From: JANQPX01 sp051010395
GTDB lineage: Bacteria; Pseudomonadota; Alphaproteobacteria; Geminicoccales; Geminicoccaceae
DNA length: 64,000 bases
Direction: 5' to 3'
NCBI GenBank assembly: GCA_051010395.1
Contig: JBPCVQ010000387.1
Location: 1 to 64,000, forward strand
Shown: one piece after another, positions 16,528 through 25,143 of the stretch
How the letters are laid out: every line of letters starts with the position of its first letter
Numbering within the stretch: the first letter of the stretch is position 1
The notes under the pieces: model-generated
Databases searched by the model: none
What the model was told of the DNA's origin: nothing
Seen by the model: the letters and a program-made list of their open reading frames with translations, nothing else
Program-made: the position numbers and the translations under genes

Positions 16528-17361
16528 TCAATTGGCGAAAAGCAGCTCGCGCTGGATCACCGGCGAGGCCTTCGGGTCGAGACCGAACTCGGTCAGGAAC
16601 TCCTCGTACCAGCGCTGGGTGCGGCCGGTTTCGTAGTAATAGAAAATCGTGTGACTGATCCAGTCGCGGAACGTCTTGTCCGCTTCACGGCGCACCGCGA
16701 TCGACGATGGTGAGCTGAAGGCCGGCGTCGGGATCACGATCTTGCCGGCGCCGAATTTTTTACGCGCGGCGAGGAGCGGCGGATGGAATAGCGAGACGGC
16801 ATCGACACGGCCGGACTGGAACGCGGCGAGGGCGGCACCATTGTCCGGAAAACGCTGGATGTCAGCGTCCGGGATCGTGCGCGTCAGGAACGCGTCCATG
16901 CTGGTCGCTTGGGGCACGGCGACCTTGACCTCGGGCTTGTTGAGATCCGCCCAGGTCTCGACCGGAAGATCGTCGCTGGCCAGCACGGCGAGTGAGATGT
17001 AGAGGAGCGGCTGGAAGGGGTAATCGACGACCATGGCGCGCTTGGGCGTGGCATCCAGGAACATCATGTCGATCTTGTTGGCCTGGAGTGCTGCGATCGC
17101 GGTCGCCCAGGTGACCTCGACCATCTCCAGCTCGACCTCGAGCTCTTCGGCCATGGCCTTGCCGACCGATACGATCAGGCCGCTGTCCCATTCGCCGGTT
17201 GCCGGGTTTTTCGAGTACCAGGGCGGGGCTTGGGTGACCCCCATCCGGAGCTTGCCGCTCTCAAGGATCGTGTCCCAAGTGGATTGTTCCTGCGCGGATG
17301 CGGCGCTGCCAAGGAAGAGCGCGGCAGCCATCGCCATCACGCCTTTCAAAAGTCTGGTCAC
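16528..17361 (-). CDS. Polar-amino-acid ABC transporter substrate-binding protein (SBP_bac_3)
   Basis: 277 residues from the GTG at 17361, chosen because GAAGGAGA lies 7 nt upstream and the signal peptide (ending ASAQ, about residue 24) starts directly. An in-frame ATG at 17394 adds 11 charged residues and lacks a good ribosome site. The fold is that of family 3 binding proteins: LRMGVTQAPPWYSKNPATGE at the N-terminus, then ALQANKIDMMFLDATPKRAM and FQSGRVDAVSLF. It delivers an amino-acid-like ligand in the periplasm to the permeases at 18188-18853 and 18996-19673. Ligand not predictable. Confidence 0.9.
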   Translation of the reverse strand: MTRLLKGVMAMAAALFLGSAASAQEQSTWDTILESGKLRMGVTQAPPWYSKNPATGEWDSGLIVSVGKAMAEELEVELEMVEVTWATAIAALQANKIDMMFLDATPKRAMVVDYPFQPLLYISLAVLASDDLPVETWADLNKPEVKVAVPQATSMDAFLTRTIPDADIQRFPDNGAALAAFQSGRVDAVSLFHPPLLAARKKFGAGKIVIPTPAFSSPSSIAVRREADKTFRDWISHTIFYYYETGRTQRWYEEFLTEFGLDPKASPVIQRELLFAN

Positions 17362-17396
17362 GTTAAGTCTCCTTCTCTTTGTTGTTGTCCACACGA

Positions 17397-17411
17397 ATTG
17401 ATCGCATCAAT
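17397..17411 (-). other. Triloop hairpin overlapping the ABC ATPase stop codon
   Basis: ATTGAT-GCG-ATCAAT on the minus strand: a perfect 6-bp stem with a 3-nt loop that includes the TGA of the ATPase gene (17407-17409). It is AT-rich, unlike the other post-stop hairpins. Confidence 0.6.
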
Positions 17412-18180
17412 CCGGTAGCTTGAAGAGCGAGTGTCCTTCCAGAAACTCGCGCATCCGCGTGGTTTCAGGCGCTTTCAGCACCTGATGCGGTTCTCCCTGT
17501 TCATGGATCTTGCCTTCATTGAGGAACAGGACCCGGTTGGCGACGTGATAGGCGAAGCCAAGCTCATGGGTCACCACAATCATGGTCATGCCTTCGTCTG
17601 CCAGACGACGCATGGTCTTCAGCACCTCGCCGACCAGTTCCGGATCGAGGGCGGATGTGACCTCGTCGAACAGCATGACATCCGGGTCCATCGCCAGCGC
17701 TCGCGCGATCGCGACCCGCTGCTTCTGACCGCCGGAAAGGCGTGCCGGATATTCTTCTGCCTTGTCGGCGAGACCGACCCGATCGAGCTGCTGCCTCGCT
17801 TTGTCCTCGGATTCCCCGTGGGAACGCTTGAGAACCGTGACCTGACCCTCCATGATGTTTTGCAGAACGGTCATGTGCGGAAACAGGTTGAAATGCTGAA
17901 AGACCATGCCGATGCGTGTGCGCAGGGCGCAGAGATCGCGCTCCCGATAGTGCACCTTGCCGTTCTGCGCCGAACCCACCGCTGCGCCGTGGATGAAGAC
18001 CCGGCCATCGGTCGGGATCTCCATGAAATTGACGCAGCGAAGAAGCGTGCTCTTGCCGGAACCGCTGGAGCCAAGGAGGACAATGGTCTCACCCGATTGC
18101 ACGCTCATGTCGATGCCTGTCAACACAGCGAGTTCGCCGAAGCTTTTTTGCAGGTTCTCGATACGCACGATTTCGGTCAT
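17407..18180 (-). CDS. Polar-amino-acid ABC transporter ATP-binding protein (GlnQ/HisP type)
   Basis: 257 residues. Walker A GSSGSGKST near residue 37, Q-loop QHFNLFPHMTVLQNI, signature LSGGQKQRVAIARALAMDP near 150, Walker B VMLFDEVTSALD and the switch His in VVTHELGFA are all present. It powers import with the two permeases upstream and the binding protein downstream. ATG at 18180 follows GGAGATC, 7 nt after the permease stop. Complete and normal. Confidence 0.96.
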   Translation of the reverse strand: MTEIVRIENLQKSFGELAVLTGIDMSVQSGETIVLLGSSGSGKSTLLRCVNFMEIPTDGRVFIHGAAVGSAQNGKVHYRERDLCALRTRIGMVFQHFNLFPHMTVLQNIMEGQVTVLKRSHGESEDKARQQLDRVGLADKAEEYPARLSGGQKQRVAIARALAMDPDVMLFDEVTSALDPELVGEVLKTMRRLADEGMTMIVVTHELGFAYHVANRVLFLNEGKIHEQGEPHQVLKAPETTRMREFLEGHSLFKLPD

Positions 18181-18187
18181 GATCTCC

Positions 18188-18853
18188 TCAATCGCTCCTG
18201 CTCATGACGCGCTCCAGCACGTAGGTTGCCTGCACCACCGGGTAGAGCACGACGAAGAAAATGATGGCGACGGCGGTATAGGCCTCGATTGGGTTGAAGT
18301 TCAGATCGGCGATCAGCTTGGCCTGATTGAGCGTTTCGACATAAGCGACCACCGAGGCGAGCGTCGACATCTTGAAGACCTCGATGCCACGATTGGTCAG
18401 CGCCGGCAGGATGCGCTTGATCGCGACAGGCAGGATGATGCGGCGAAGGGTCTGACCATAGCTCATGCCGATCGCCTTCCCTGCTTCCCATTGTCCAGGG
18501 TCGATCGACTGGATGCCGGCCCGATAGATCTCCGCGGAGAACGCCATGGTATTCAGCGAGATGCCGAGCACGGCTGCGAGGAACGGATCGACCTCGATGC
18601 CGGTCAGGATCGGGAAGGCGTAATAGAACCAGATGATCTGAACGAGCACGGGCGTGTTGCGAAAGACCTCGACAAAAGCGGTCGCCGGCCAGCGAAGGGC
18701 AGGGGACCGGGCATAGCGACCCATGCCAACAATGAGGCCGCCGCCAAGGCCGAGGACGACCGTCACGACGAAAATGAAGACGGTGCCCTTCAATCCGACC
18801 CAAAGCACCGGCCAGTTCTCGATGATGGTGGCGAAGTCCCAGTTATGCTCCAT
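18188..18853 (-). CDS. Polar-amino-acid ABC transporter permease (HisMQ family)
   Basis: 221 residues from the ATG at 18853 (MEHNWDFATII), the usual start for this family; the frame is open to 18973 but the extra 40 residues are encoded by tandem 18-bp repeats and are probably untranslated. Several membrane helices and the EAA-type loop (EAGKAIGMSYGQTLRRIILP) identify it. It pairs with the similar permease at 18996-19673 to form the channel. Confidence 0.92.
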   Translation of the reverse strand: MEHNWDFATIIENWPVLWVGLKGTVFIFVVTVVLGLGGGLIVGMGRYARSPALRWPATAFVEVFRNTPVLVQIIWFYYAFPILTGIEVDPFLAAVLGISLNTMAFSAEIYRAGIQSIDPGQWEAGKAIGMSYGQTLRRIILPVAIKRILPALTNRGIEVFKMSTLASVVAYVETLNQAKLIADLNFNPIEAYTAVAIIFFVVLYPVVQATYVLERVMSRSD

Positions 18854-18861
18854 CAGCGGTA

Positions 18862-18915
18862 CGACCACAGCGAGTGGTGCGACCACAGCGGGTGGCGCGT
18901 GCACAGCGCGAGGCT
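18862..18915. repeat. Tandem 18-bp imperfect repeats between two permease genes
   Basis: Units at 18862-18879, 18880-18897 and a more diverged 18898-18915. The first two differ at two positions. They leave the permease frame open upstream of its likely start (APPAVV/APLAVV readings), so they may act as spacer or regulatory sequence. Confidence 0.6.
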
Positions 18916-18935
18916 CAGTCGGTGATAGCTGGATG

Positions 18936-18995
18936 GGCTGGCGCTGAACGGGGCCCATTCTGGCGACTGGCAAGTCAATGCTGTGGCCATGCCAC
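18936..18995 (-). repeat. Dispersed post-stop repeat, diverged copy C
   Basis: On the minus strand it directly follows the TGA of the permease: the head GTGGC-ATG-GCCAC spans 18983-18995 and is followed by the conserved CAT. The second block is degraded (CGTTCAGCGCCAG at the expected distance). Head match to copy A is exact over 12 bases. Confidence 0.55.
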
Positions 18996-19673
18996 TCATG
19001 CCACCGTGCTTTCGCCGGAGCGGGCGAGGCGGCGCTCGACGGTGATTGAGAGCTGGCTGAAGGTGAAGATCAAGATGAAGTAGATGACCGCAACGACCGT
19101 ATAGACTTCGAGCGGCCGGAAGGTTTTTTGGGCGAGGTCGTTGGCCTGGAACATCAGATCGGCATAGGCGACGGTCGACACCAGCGTCGTGGTTTTCAGG
19201 AGCTCGATCGAGCGCTCCATGAAGGCGGGGATCATGCGCTTCACCGCCTGCGGCAGGATGATGCGGCGAAGGGATTGGCCGTAGCTCATGCCGATCGCCT
19301 TCGCGCCTTCCCACTGCCCCTTGTCGATCGAGAGGATGCCTCCCCGGAAAATCTCGGCGAAGAACGCGGAGGACTGGATCGAGAAGGTGACGATCGCAGC
19401 GATGAACGGGGTCATACGCACGTCGATCAGGATGGGGAGCGCGAAGAAGAACCAGAAGAGCTGCACGAGAGGCGGCGTCGTTCGAAAGAATTCGATGATG
19501 AAGGCGGCCACGGCCGAGAGCGGCCGGAAGGTCGAAAGTCTGGCAAGGGCGAGAGAGAGACCGAGCGGCACGCCGAACAACAGCGCCAGCGCCGTCACCT
19601 TCAAGGTGTTCACCAGCCCCAGCAACAGGAGATCGATATCTGACAGAACCGCCAGAAAATCCCATTCATGCAT
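18996..19673 (-). CDS. Polar-amino-acid ABC transporter permease (HisMQ family)
   Basis: 225 residues, first gene of the minus-strand operon. The family EAA loop EGAKAIGMSYGQSLRRIILP and helices such as FFRTTPPLVQLFWFFFALPI are clear. It is about as long as, and similar to, the second permease, as expected for a heterodimeric channel. ATG at 19673 is divergent from the sulfatase gene; the 109-bp gap carries the 18-bp palindrome. Confidence 0.93.
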   Translation of the reverse strand: MHEWDFLAVLSDIDLLLLGLVNTLKVTALALLFGVPLGLSLALARLSTFRPLSAVAAFIIEFFRTTPPLVQLFWFFFALPILIDVRMTPFIAAIVTFSIQSSAFFAEIFRGGILSIDKGQWEGAKAIGMSYGQSLRRIILPQAVKRMIPAFMERSIELLKTTTLVSTVAYADLMFQANDLAQKTFRPLEVYTVVAVIYFILIFTFSQLSITVERRLARSGESTVA

Positions 19674-19727
19674 AGGTTCAACCGTCTGCTCGCGTCCCTG
19701 ATCGGTAAAAGACTAGCCAGCGTTTGT

Positions 19728-19745
19728 CAGATTGTCGACAATCTG
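19728..19745. promoter_or_regulatory. Perfect 18-bp palindrome, probable GntR/FCD operator
   Basis: CAGATTGTCGACAATCTG is fully palindromic. Its core TTGTCGACAA fits the GT-N(0-2)-AC rule of FadR-type GntR operators. It lies between the divergent ABC operon (start 19673) and sulfatase gene (start 19783), so one dimer could control both. The candidate regulator is the GntR gene at 14852-15526. Confidence 0.65.
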
Positions 19746-19782
19746 CGATGCGATCATGGCGAAAACGAGGGGAGGAGCGGCG

Positions 19783-21327
19783 ATGAGGCAACCGAACATC
19801 CTGTTCATCATGGCGGATCAGATGAGCGCCAAGGCGCTCTCGACCTACGGGCATTCCGTGACCAAGACGCCGGCGATCGATCGGCTGGCCGAAGAAGGCG
19901 CGGTCTTCGAGAAGGCCTATTGCAACTCGCCGCTTTGCGGGCCGTCCCGGCTCTCGATGATGTCGGGGCTTTTGCCGCACAAGGTTGGCGCCTATGACAA
20001 CGCACCGGAGTTTCGCGCCTCACAGCCGACCCTTGCTCACTATCTCCGGCTTTCCGGCTATCTCACCTGCCTCAGCGGCAAGATGCATTTTGCCGGCCCC
20101 GATCAACTGCACGGTTATGAGGAGCGGCTGACCACGGACATCTATCCTTCCGACTTCGGCTGGACGCCGAACTGGGCCGAGCCGGAAGCCAAAGTCGCCT
20201 TTCAGAACATGCAAAACGTGATCGAAACGGGACCCTGTGCCCGCTCGCTGCAGATCGACTATGACGATGACGTCACCTATCAGGCGACCCGCTGGCTCTA
20301 TGATCGGGCGCGTGCAAATGACGACCGGCCGTTCATGCTGACGACCTCCTTCACATCACCCCACGACCCCTATGTCGCCGAGCCGGAATTTTGGGACCTC
20401 TACTCGGATGACGAGATCGACCTGCCCACGACTCGGGCGATCGCACCAGAAAACATGGACGCCCATAGCCGCCGAATCTTCGAGCACTACTCGGTCGGCG
20501 AGGCCACGGTGACTGATGAAATGCTTCGGCGCATGCGCCACGGCTACTACGCCTCGATCAGCTATATCGACAGCAAAGTCGCAGCCTTGATGAGCGCCTT
20601 GGAGAAAGCCGGCCTCGCCGATGACACGATCGTCATCTTCGCCTCCGATCACGGCGACATGATGGGCGAGCGCGGGCTCTATTATAAAAAGACGTTCTTC
20701 GAATGGGCGGTGCGCGTGCCGCTGATCGTCTGGGCACCCAAGCGCTTCCGACCCAGGCGGGTCGAGGCACCTGTTTCGCTCGTCGACCTGCTCGCGACCT
20801 TCCACGATCTCGGCGGTGGCAAGCCCGAGGACATCCTGGAGACTGACGGTGTCTCGCTGGTCGACCTGCTCGAAGGCGGTGCTGCCACCCCTCGCGTCAT
20901 CGCCGGTGAGTTCCTGGCAGAGGGCGTGTTCGAGCCGACCTTCATGCTGCTCGATGACAGGTACAAGCTCTTCTACAGCGAGACCGATCCGTCCCTGCTC
21001 TTCGATCTCAGAACCGATCCGGACGAATTCAACAACCTCGCGGAGAACCAGGCATATCGAGCAAGGCTGGGCGAGCTGACGGAGATGGCTTCGACATTGT
21101 GGAATGCGGAGGTGATCAAGGAGGCGATCATCGCCGATCAGAACCGCCGTCGCCTGATCGAAAGCGCCCATAGCATAGGGCGCCGGCCAAGCTGGGACTA
21201 TCAGCCCATGACTGATGCCTCGACGCAATGGGTGCGGGCTGGAAAGTGGACCACCGAGGTCGAAGGAGATGCCCATCTCGATGTCGCGCCGGCTGAACCT
21301 TCACGGTCGATCCCAAAGACGGATTAG
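19783..21327 (+). CDS. betC: Choline-sulfatase-like type I sulfatase
   Basis: 514 residues from the ATG at 19783, which has GGGGAGGAG upstream; in-frame ATGs at 19732 and 19756 lack this. The catalytic motif CNSPLCGPSR gives Cys52 in C-G-P-S-R, the cysteine that is converted to formylglycine in type I sulfatases. NILFIMADQ (metal Asp), GKMHFAGPDQLHGYEERLT, TTDIYPSDFGWTP and FASDHGDMMGERG match choline sulfatase (BetC) proteins closely. It would release sulfate from choline-O-sulfate or a similar ester in the cytosol. Unlike usual bet loci there is no betA, betB or betI; an amino-acid ABC operon lies divergent. The exact ester is therefore open. Confidence 0.85.
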   Translation: MRQPNILFIMADQMSAKALSTYGHSVTKTPAIDRLAEEGAVFEKAYCNSPLCGPSRLSMMSGLLPHKVGAYDNAPEFRASQPTLAHYLRLSGYLTCLSGKMHFAGPDQLHGYEERLTTDIYPSDFGWTPNWAEPEAKVAFQNMQNVIETGPCARSLQIDYDDDVTYQATRWLYDRARANDDRPFMLTTSFTSPHDPYVAEPEFWDLYSDDEIDLPTTRAIAPENMDAHSRRIFEHYSVGEATVTDEMLRRMRHGYYASISYIDSKVAALMSALEKAGLADDTIVIFASDHGDMMGERGLYYKKTFFEWAVRVPLIVWAPKRFRPRRVEAPVSLVDLLATFHDLGGGKPEDILETDGVSLVDLLEGGAATPRVIAGEFLAEGVFEPTFMLLDDRYKLFYSETDPSLLFDLRTDPDEFNNLAENQAYRARLGELTEMASTLWNAEVIKEAIIADQNRRRLIESAHSIGRRPSWDYQPMTDASTQWVRAGKWTTEVEGDAHLDVAPAEPSRSIPKTD

Positions 21328-21389
21328 GGGGGATGGACCAGGGCATCTTTTCGAGTCGTGAGTGTTGAACGGAAGGTAAAACCGATCGG

Positions 21390-21415
21390 AACCAGATGTG
21401 GTGGCCACACCGCTA
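21390..21415 (-). repeat. Dispersed post-stop repeat, weak copy D
   Basis: Directly after the TAG of the M29-like gene the minus strand reads CGGTGTGGCCACCACAT, which differs from the copy B head at a few positions and keeps the trailing CAT. The second block is not recognisable. It could be a decayed copy or chance. Confidence 0.35.
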
Positions 21416-22639
21416 GATGCCGATCTCCGATAATGGTTGTGCAAATGCAGCAAGACCGTCCTGATAGTTCTGCAAGATGGCTTTTGCCTCTTGGGTCTCC
21501 GCCAATGCGAGCCGCCCATTTTGCCAGGCTGATATGCCGTCGAGCTTGATCGTCGGGTCGATCACTGTCCAGCAGATCTCGCCGGGCGGATGGTCGCCGC
21601 ACACGTGAAAGTGCAGATAGCGGGGACTGCCGAAGGCGAGGGCGGACCAGCGGGCTGGGTTGTGGGCGGCAGGGAGAGGGTAGAACGTTCGGGGGTGGAT
21701 GCCTGCATGCCATGAGTGGACGCAAAATGGGTCGATGCCGAACATCTCGCCGACTTTGATGTGGTGCTCCTGCACTTTTGCAACGACCGCCGCCGGCCCT
21801 TCGAAGTCGATGACGCGTCCTTGATCGAGGATCGCGAACGCAGGTTCGTCCAATCGCGCTTCGAAGGGTTGGTAATAGCGTGAGCCTGAACCTATCAACC
21901 AACGCGCAAGAGCAATTCGTCCGGAAAAATCGGTGGCCGGCACAGGCTTGAAGACAGTCATGGGAAAGCGGCTGACTTTGACGTCGCCGGCTTCATCGTC
22001 GGTGAAGGCCGCCGGGCTGCCAGCCAATTCGGTGCCGAGCGGGCAGGTTATCTCTATTCTTGCTGCCTGCATCATTCGTCGCTCGACATACGCTTTGACC
22101 TCGCGCATCAGGGTATGAGAGGTCGTGCCGAACCCTGACCCCAGGCACGCCGCATCATAGGCGTAGACCACTGTCTTGGTGCATTGGCCAGGCAATCCGT
22201 CGAAACGAAGCTGGTCGCCCATCCTGGCAAAAAACACGGTGTGATCGACCTTTGCCATCATGGCCTTCAGGTCCTGAGGTAAATCGAGATCGACACCCGG
22301 TGGTCCGACCTCGACTTCCAGGACAGCAAGCCCGAGAACACGCGCACGATCGGCAACGAACGCCGATACCGTGCAGTCATAGTAGCCGTGACGACTGTCC
22401 TCCCTGACGATGAGAAGGCGATCGCCCGCCCGCGCGTCGACGCAGTTCAGGAGAAGGTTGTCCGCGCCCGCCGTGAGATCCAACTGTCCGAGCTGGCCCA
22501 GACGTCCTGCTGTCAGACCATCCAGGAAAGGGGGCGCTGGAATTAGCTTGGAGGCTTCCGCTGACTGATATCGAACGTCGATCGCATGAGGTGCCGCGTT
22601 TACGGTCTTGTTTCCTTGTGTATTTGGCAAGCCGGCCAA
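21413..22639 (-). CDS. M29-aminopeptidase/NicX-like metalloprotein
   Basis: 408 residues from a TTG at 22639 with GGAGA 9 nt upstream. The C-terminal half has HSWHAGIHPRTFYP and PRYLHFHVCGDHPPGEICW, resembling the metal-binding part of the M29 aminopeptidase T fold; the same fold includes 2,5-dihydroxypyridine 5,6-dioxygenase (NicX). I cannot decide between a peptidase, a NicX-type dioxygenase or another role. It is divergent from a LysR gene at 22804, suggesting regulation by it. Neighbouring ring-metabolism genes favour a catabolic role. No signal peptide. Confidence 0.6.
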   Translation of the reverse strand: MAGLPNTQGNKTVNAAPHAIDVRYQSAEASKLIPAPPFLDGLTAGRLGQLGQLDLTAGADNLLLNCVDARAGDRLLIVREDSRHGYYDCTVSAFVADRARVLGLAVLEVEVGPPGVDLDLPQDLKAMMAKVDHTVFFARMGDQLRFDGLPGQCTKTVVYAYDAACLGSGFGTTSHTLMREVKAYVERRMMQAARIEITCPLGTELAGSPAAFTDDEAGDVKVSRFPMTVFKPVPATDFSGRIALARWLIGSGSRYYQPFEARLDEPAFAILDQGRVIDFEGPAAVVAKVQEHHIKVGEMFGIDPFCVHSWHAGIHPRTFYPLPAAHNPARWSALAFGSPRYLHFHVCGDHPPGEICWTVIDPTIKLDGISAWQNGRLALAETQEAKAILQNYQDGLAAFAQPLSEIGI

Positions 22640-22724
22640 GACTTTATCTCCGCAAACCTATGAGCTTGTTCTTGTTTCAAGCCAGTGTCGCTCTCCAAGC
22701 TAAGGTTCGGCAATATCTATGTTA

Positions 22725-22739
22725 TAATCAGTATGATTA
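22725..22739. promoter_or_regulatory. 15-bp inverted repeat between divergent LysR and M29-like genes
   Basis: TAATCAGTATGATTA has perfect 6-bp arms around GTA. It lies 65 nt before the LysR start and 86 nt before the divergent M29-like start, the usual place for a LysR-type binding site (T-N11-A pattern is contained). Confidence 0.5.
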
Positions 22740-22803
22740 GCTATGCTTATAGGTGCACGGAATTCACCGGAGGTTCTGGTCGGGTGATGAGCGGGTCTGA
22801 CTG

Positions 22804-23724
22804 ATGAAGCCGAATTTGCCATTCGCGTCATTGCGGGTTTTCGAGGCTGTCGTTCGCATCGGCGGCTTTCGTCGGGCGGCCGAAGATCTTGGCATGACGC
22901 AAAGTGCTGTCAGTCAGCATGTCCGGCGCCTCGAGGAATGGCTGGGCAGGTCGCTGATCATCCGCGGACCCAGGCAGTCGATCCCAACAGCCGATGGCCT
23001 TCAGCTCCAAGAAGCCGTGACGAATGGCCTTGACCTCATCTCCGAGGCCTGCGCCGCTCTGAAGGATAGGAGCCGGCGTCACGATCAGCCCCTGATCATC
23101 TCGACACTTCCGGGTTTCGCGTTGAAATGGCTTTTTCCCAGGTTGATCAAGTTTGACCAGATCCATCCGGAGATCCCTGTCTCGATCATTACCGATTCGA
23201 CGCCTACGGATTTCGCTGGTGACCATGAAACGCTTGCCATTCGTTACGGTCTCGGCCGTTATCCGGGCTTGCATGTCGAATGGCTGTTCGGCGAGACGTT
23301 GTTTCCCGTTTGCGCGCCATCCTTGCTGGAACGTGGCCCGCCCCTCGACCGGGCCGAGGACCTGGCACGTCACACCATCCTCATGGACGACGCCGTCAGA
23401 ATCCATGGCAGGGGGCCAAGCTGGAATTCTTGGCTGGCTGCGGCTGGTGTGGATTTGGAAATCGAGGCGAATGCGCGGCGGTTTGGCCAGGCCAACATGG
23501 TCGTCCAGGCCGCGATCGAAGGTCTTGGGGTTGCGCTCGGCCGCGAGCCTTTGGTGGCGGATGAATTGGCCGCCGGCCGACTGGTTCGCCCGTTTTCGGA
23601 CATCGTGCCGTCCGATTTCGCCTACTATCTTGTCTGTCCGAAAGACAGGCTCAACGATCGCCGCGTGGTAGCTTTTCGAGGATGGCTTACCGAAGAAGCC
23701 AGACAGATGCAGATGTCAGCTTGA
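22804..23724 (+). CDS. LysR-family transcriptional regulator (GcvA-like)
   Basis: 306 residues. The N-terminal helix-turn-helix is ASLRVFEAVVRIGGFRRAAEDLGMTQSAVSQHVRRLEEW in register with the GcvA subgroup (residues 8-46), followed by a two-lobed effector domain (residues about 95-300). ATG at 22804. It likely controls the divergent M29-like gene and perhaps the plus-strand genes beyond. Effector unknown. Confidence 0.9.
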   Translation: MKPNLPFASLRVFEAVVRIGGFRRAAEDLGMTQSAVSQHVRRLEEWLGRSLIIRGPRQSIPTADGLQLQEAVTNGLDLISEACAALKDRSRRHDQPLIISTLPGFALKWLFPRLIKFDQIHPEIPVSIITDSTPTDFAGDHETLAIRYGLGRYPGLHVEWLFGETLFPVCAPSLLERGPPLDRAEDLARHTILMDDAVRIHGRGPSWNSWLAAAGVDLEIEANARRFGQANMVVQAAIEGLGVALGREPLVADELAAGRLVRPFSDIVPSDFAYYLVCPKDRLNDRRVVAFRGWLTEEARQMQMSA

Positions 23725-23747
23725 CGCTTCGAGGCCGGGCTCTCTGC

Positions 23748-24134
23748 CTATGAGATAACGCCGCGTTGTCCTGAGAGGGATAACGTCACATTCAGCGAGC
23801 CTTCATTGACCAGCCAGCGGCGGAGTGTGAACGAGCGGGCGCCCGCCTTATGCATCGGATCGGCTTGGGCGAGGGATTGCGCATCTTCGAAAGATCGGGC
23901 GCGGTAGACGATCATGCCGGCACCCTCCATCTCGTTTCCAGTGGCATCGGACAGAGGGCCGGCCAGAACCAGATCTCCCTTGGTCTCCCTCTCTTTTTGG
24001 TAGTCGAGATGGTCGGGAAGCGTGGCTTTCAAGAGATCCTGATCGCCGTTCGGCGTCGAAAAGACGACGAAAAGTTCCAACGCCAATGCACCTCGCGATC
24101 TCGCAATTTCCTTGTAATCGGTCCAGCTCGGCAA
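23748..24134 (-). CDS. YCII-domain (YciI-like) protein
   Basis: 128 residues from a TTG at 24134 preceded at 5 nt by AGGGAGGG; the ATG at 24173 has no ribosome site and adds atypical residues. The core LALELFVVFSTPNGD, HLDYQKERETKGDLVLAGPL and FEDAQSLAQADPMHKAG matches YCII domains, a dimeric alpha-beta ferredoxin-like fold. Family roles are mostly unproven; some act in aromatic catabolism. It is convergent with the LysR gene and divergent from the FAH gene, sharing an AT-rich promoter region. Confidence 0.75.
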   Translation of the reverse strand: MPSWTDYKEIARSRGALALELFVVFSTPNGDQDLLKATLPDHLDYQKERETKGDLVLAGPLSDATGNEMEGAGMIVYRARSFEDAQSLAQADPMHKAGARSFTLRRWLVNEGSLNVTLSLSGQRGVIS

Positions 24135-24211
24135 GAGAGCCCTCCCTCTTTCTGTGATGTTGCGAAACCTCACATCGTTAGCATGAATAACGATGTTGAA
24201 AAATCGATATT

Positions 24212-24241
24212 AATTGACAAATGTTGAAATAATAGTCAATT
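24212..24241. promoter_or_regulatory. Inverted repeat in AT-rich divergent promoter
   Basis: AATTGAC (24212-24218) and GTCAATT (24235-24241) are perfect arms 16 nt apart in an AT-rich stretch between the YCII gene and the FAH gene at 24277. Probably an operator; the regulator is unknown, with the LysR at 22804 and GntR at 29872 as candidates. Confidence 0.5.
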
Positions 24242-24276
24242 TTTCACATCAGGGTTGAGATCGAAAGGTTTGAAAT

Positions 24277-25143
24277 ATGCGTCTGATGGTCGGGCAATCT
24301 GGAGGCGGAACCGCCGTTTATGGCGCCGTCGGTAGTCAGGCGATCAACCTGACGGCCAGGGACCCGGCCCTCGGAACCGATCTTGGCGCCATCATCAAGG
24401 CAGGTTCCAAAGGTCTCGCGCATATCACGGCCCTGCTCTCGGATGTCGATGGCGCGTTGGCACTGGAGGGCGTCAAGCCTGCCTTGCCGCTGCGGTCCTC
24501 CGGGAAGGTGATTTGTCTTGGCTTGAACTATATCGATCATGCCAAGGAAGGTGGTTACGATGTGCCTGATTATCCCGCCTTGTTCATGCGCGCCATGACG
24601 TCGATGATCCCGGCCGAAGCGCCGATCATCCGGCCCCATTGCTCGGAGCGTCTCGACTACGAGGCGGAACTGATGGTGATCATCGGCAAGGGAGGACGGC
24701 ACATCACCAAGGCGGATGCGCTTGATCATGTCTTCGGCTACACGCTGTTCAACGATGCTTCGATCAGAGACTACCAGCGAAAGACCCACCAGTGGACGCC
24801 AGGCAAGAACTTCGACGGAACGGGTCCAGTCGGACCTGTCGTGGTGACACCGGACGAACTGCCGCCAGGAGCCGCCGGCCTGCGCATTCAGAGCCGACTC
24901 AACGGCGAGATCATGCAGGATGGAAATACAGACGATATGATCTTTCCGGTCGATCAGACCATCGCGACCCTCTCAGAGGTAATGACCCTGGAGCCTGGTG
25001 ATATGATCGCGATGGGAACGCCCCCCGGTGTCGGTCACGCGAGAAGGCCACCGGTCTGGATGAAGGCGGGCGACGTGGTCGAGATCGAAATCGAGGGGAT
25101 CGGCGTCTTGCGCAATCCGATCGCCGACGAGGTGATGTCATGA
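24277..25143 (+). CDS. Fumarylacetoacetate hydrolase-family protein
   Basis: 288 residues. FAH-type motifs: VICLGLNYIDHAKEGG near residue 85, LDYEAELMVIIGKGG (metal-binding Glu pair), GYTLFNDASIRDYQRKT, PGKNFDGTGPVGPVVV and MTLEPGDMIAMGTPPGVG. Family enzymes cleave C-C bonds or decarboxylate acylpyruvates and ring-fission products with Mg2+. The stop overlaps the next start (ATGA, 25140-25143). Its place before a nitroreductase, a TRAP importer and an intradiol dioxygenase suggests catabolism of a ring-derived acid. Confidence 0.93.
   Translation: MRLMVGQSGGGTAVYGAVGSQAINLTARDPALGTDLGAIIKAGSKGLAHITALLSDVDGALALEGVKPALPLRSSGKVICLGLNYIDHAKEGGYDVPDYPALFMRAMTSMIPAEAPIIRPHCSERLDYEAELMVIIGKGGRHITKADALDHVFGYTLFNDASIRDYQRKTHQWTPGKNFDGTGPVGPVVVTPDELPPGAAGLRIQSRLNGEIMQDGNTDDMIFPVDQTIATLSEVMTLEPGDMIAMGTPPGVGHARRPPVWMKAGDVVEIEIEGIGVLRNPIADEVMS

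Noticed and set aside
18854..18973. N-terminal extension of the second ABC permease
   Set aside because: Encoded by tandem repeats, not hydrophobic in the family pattern, and the ATG at 18853 matches the usual family start.
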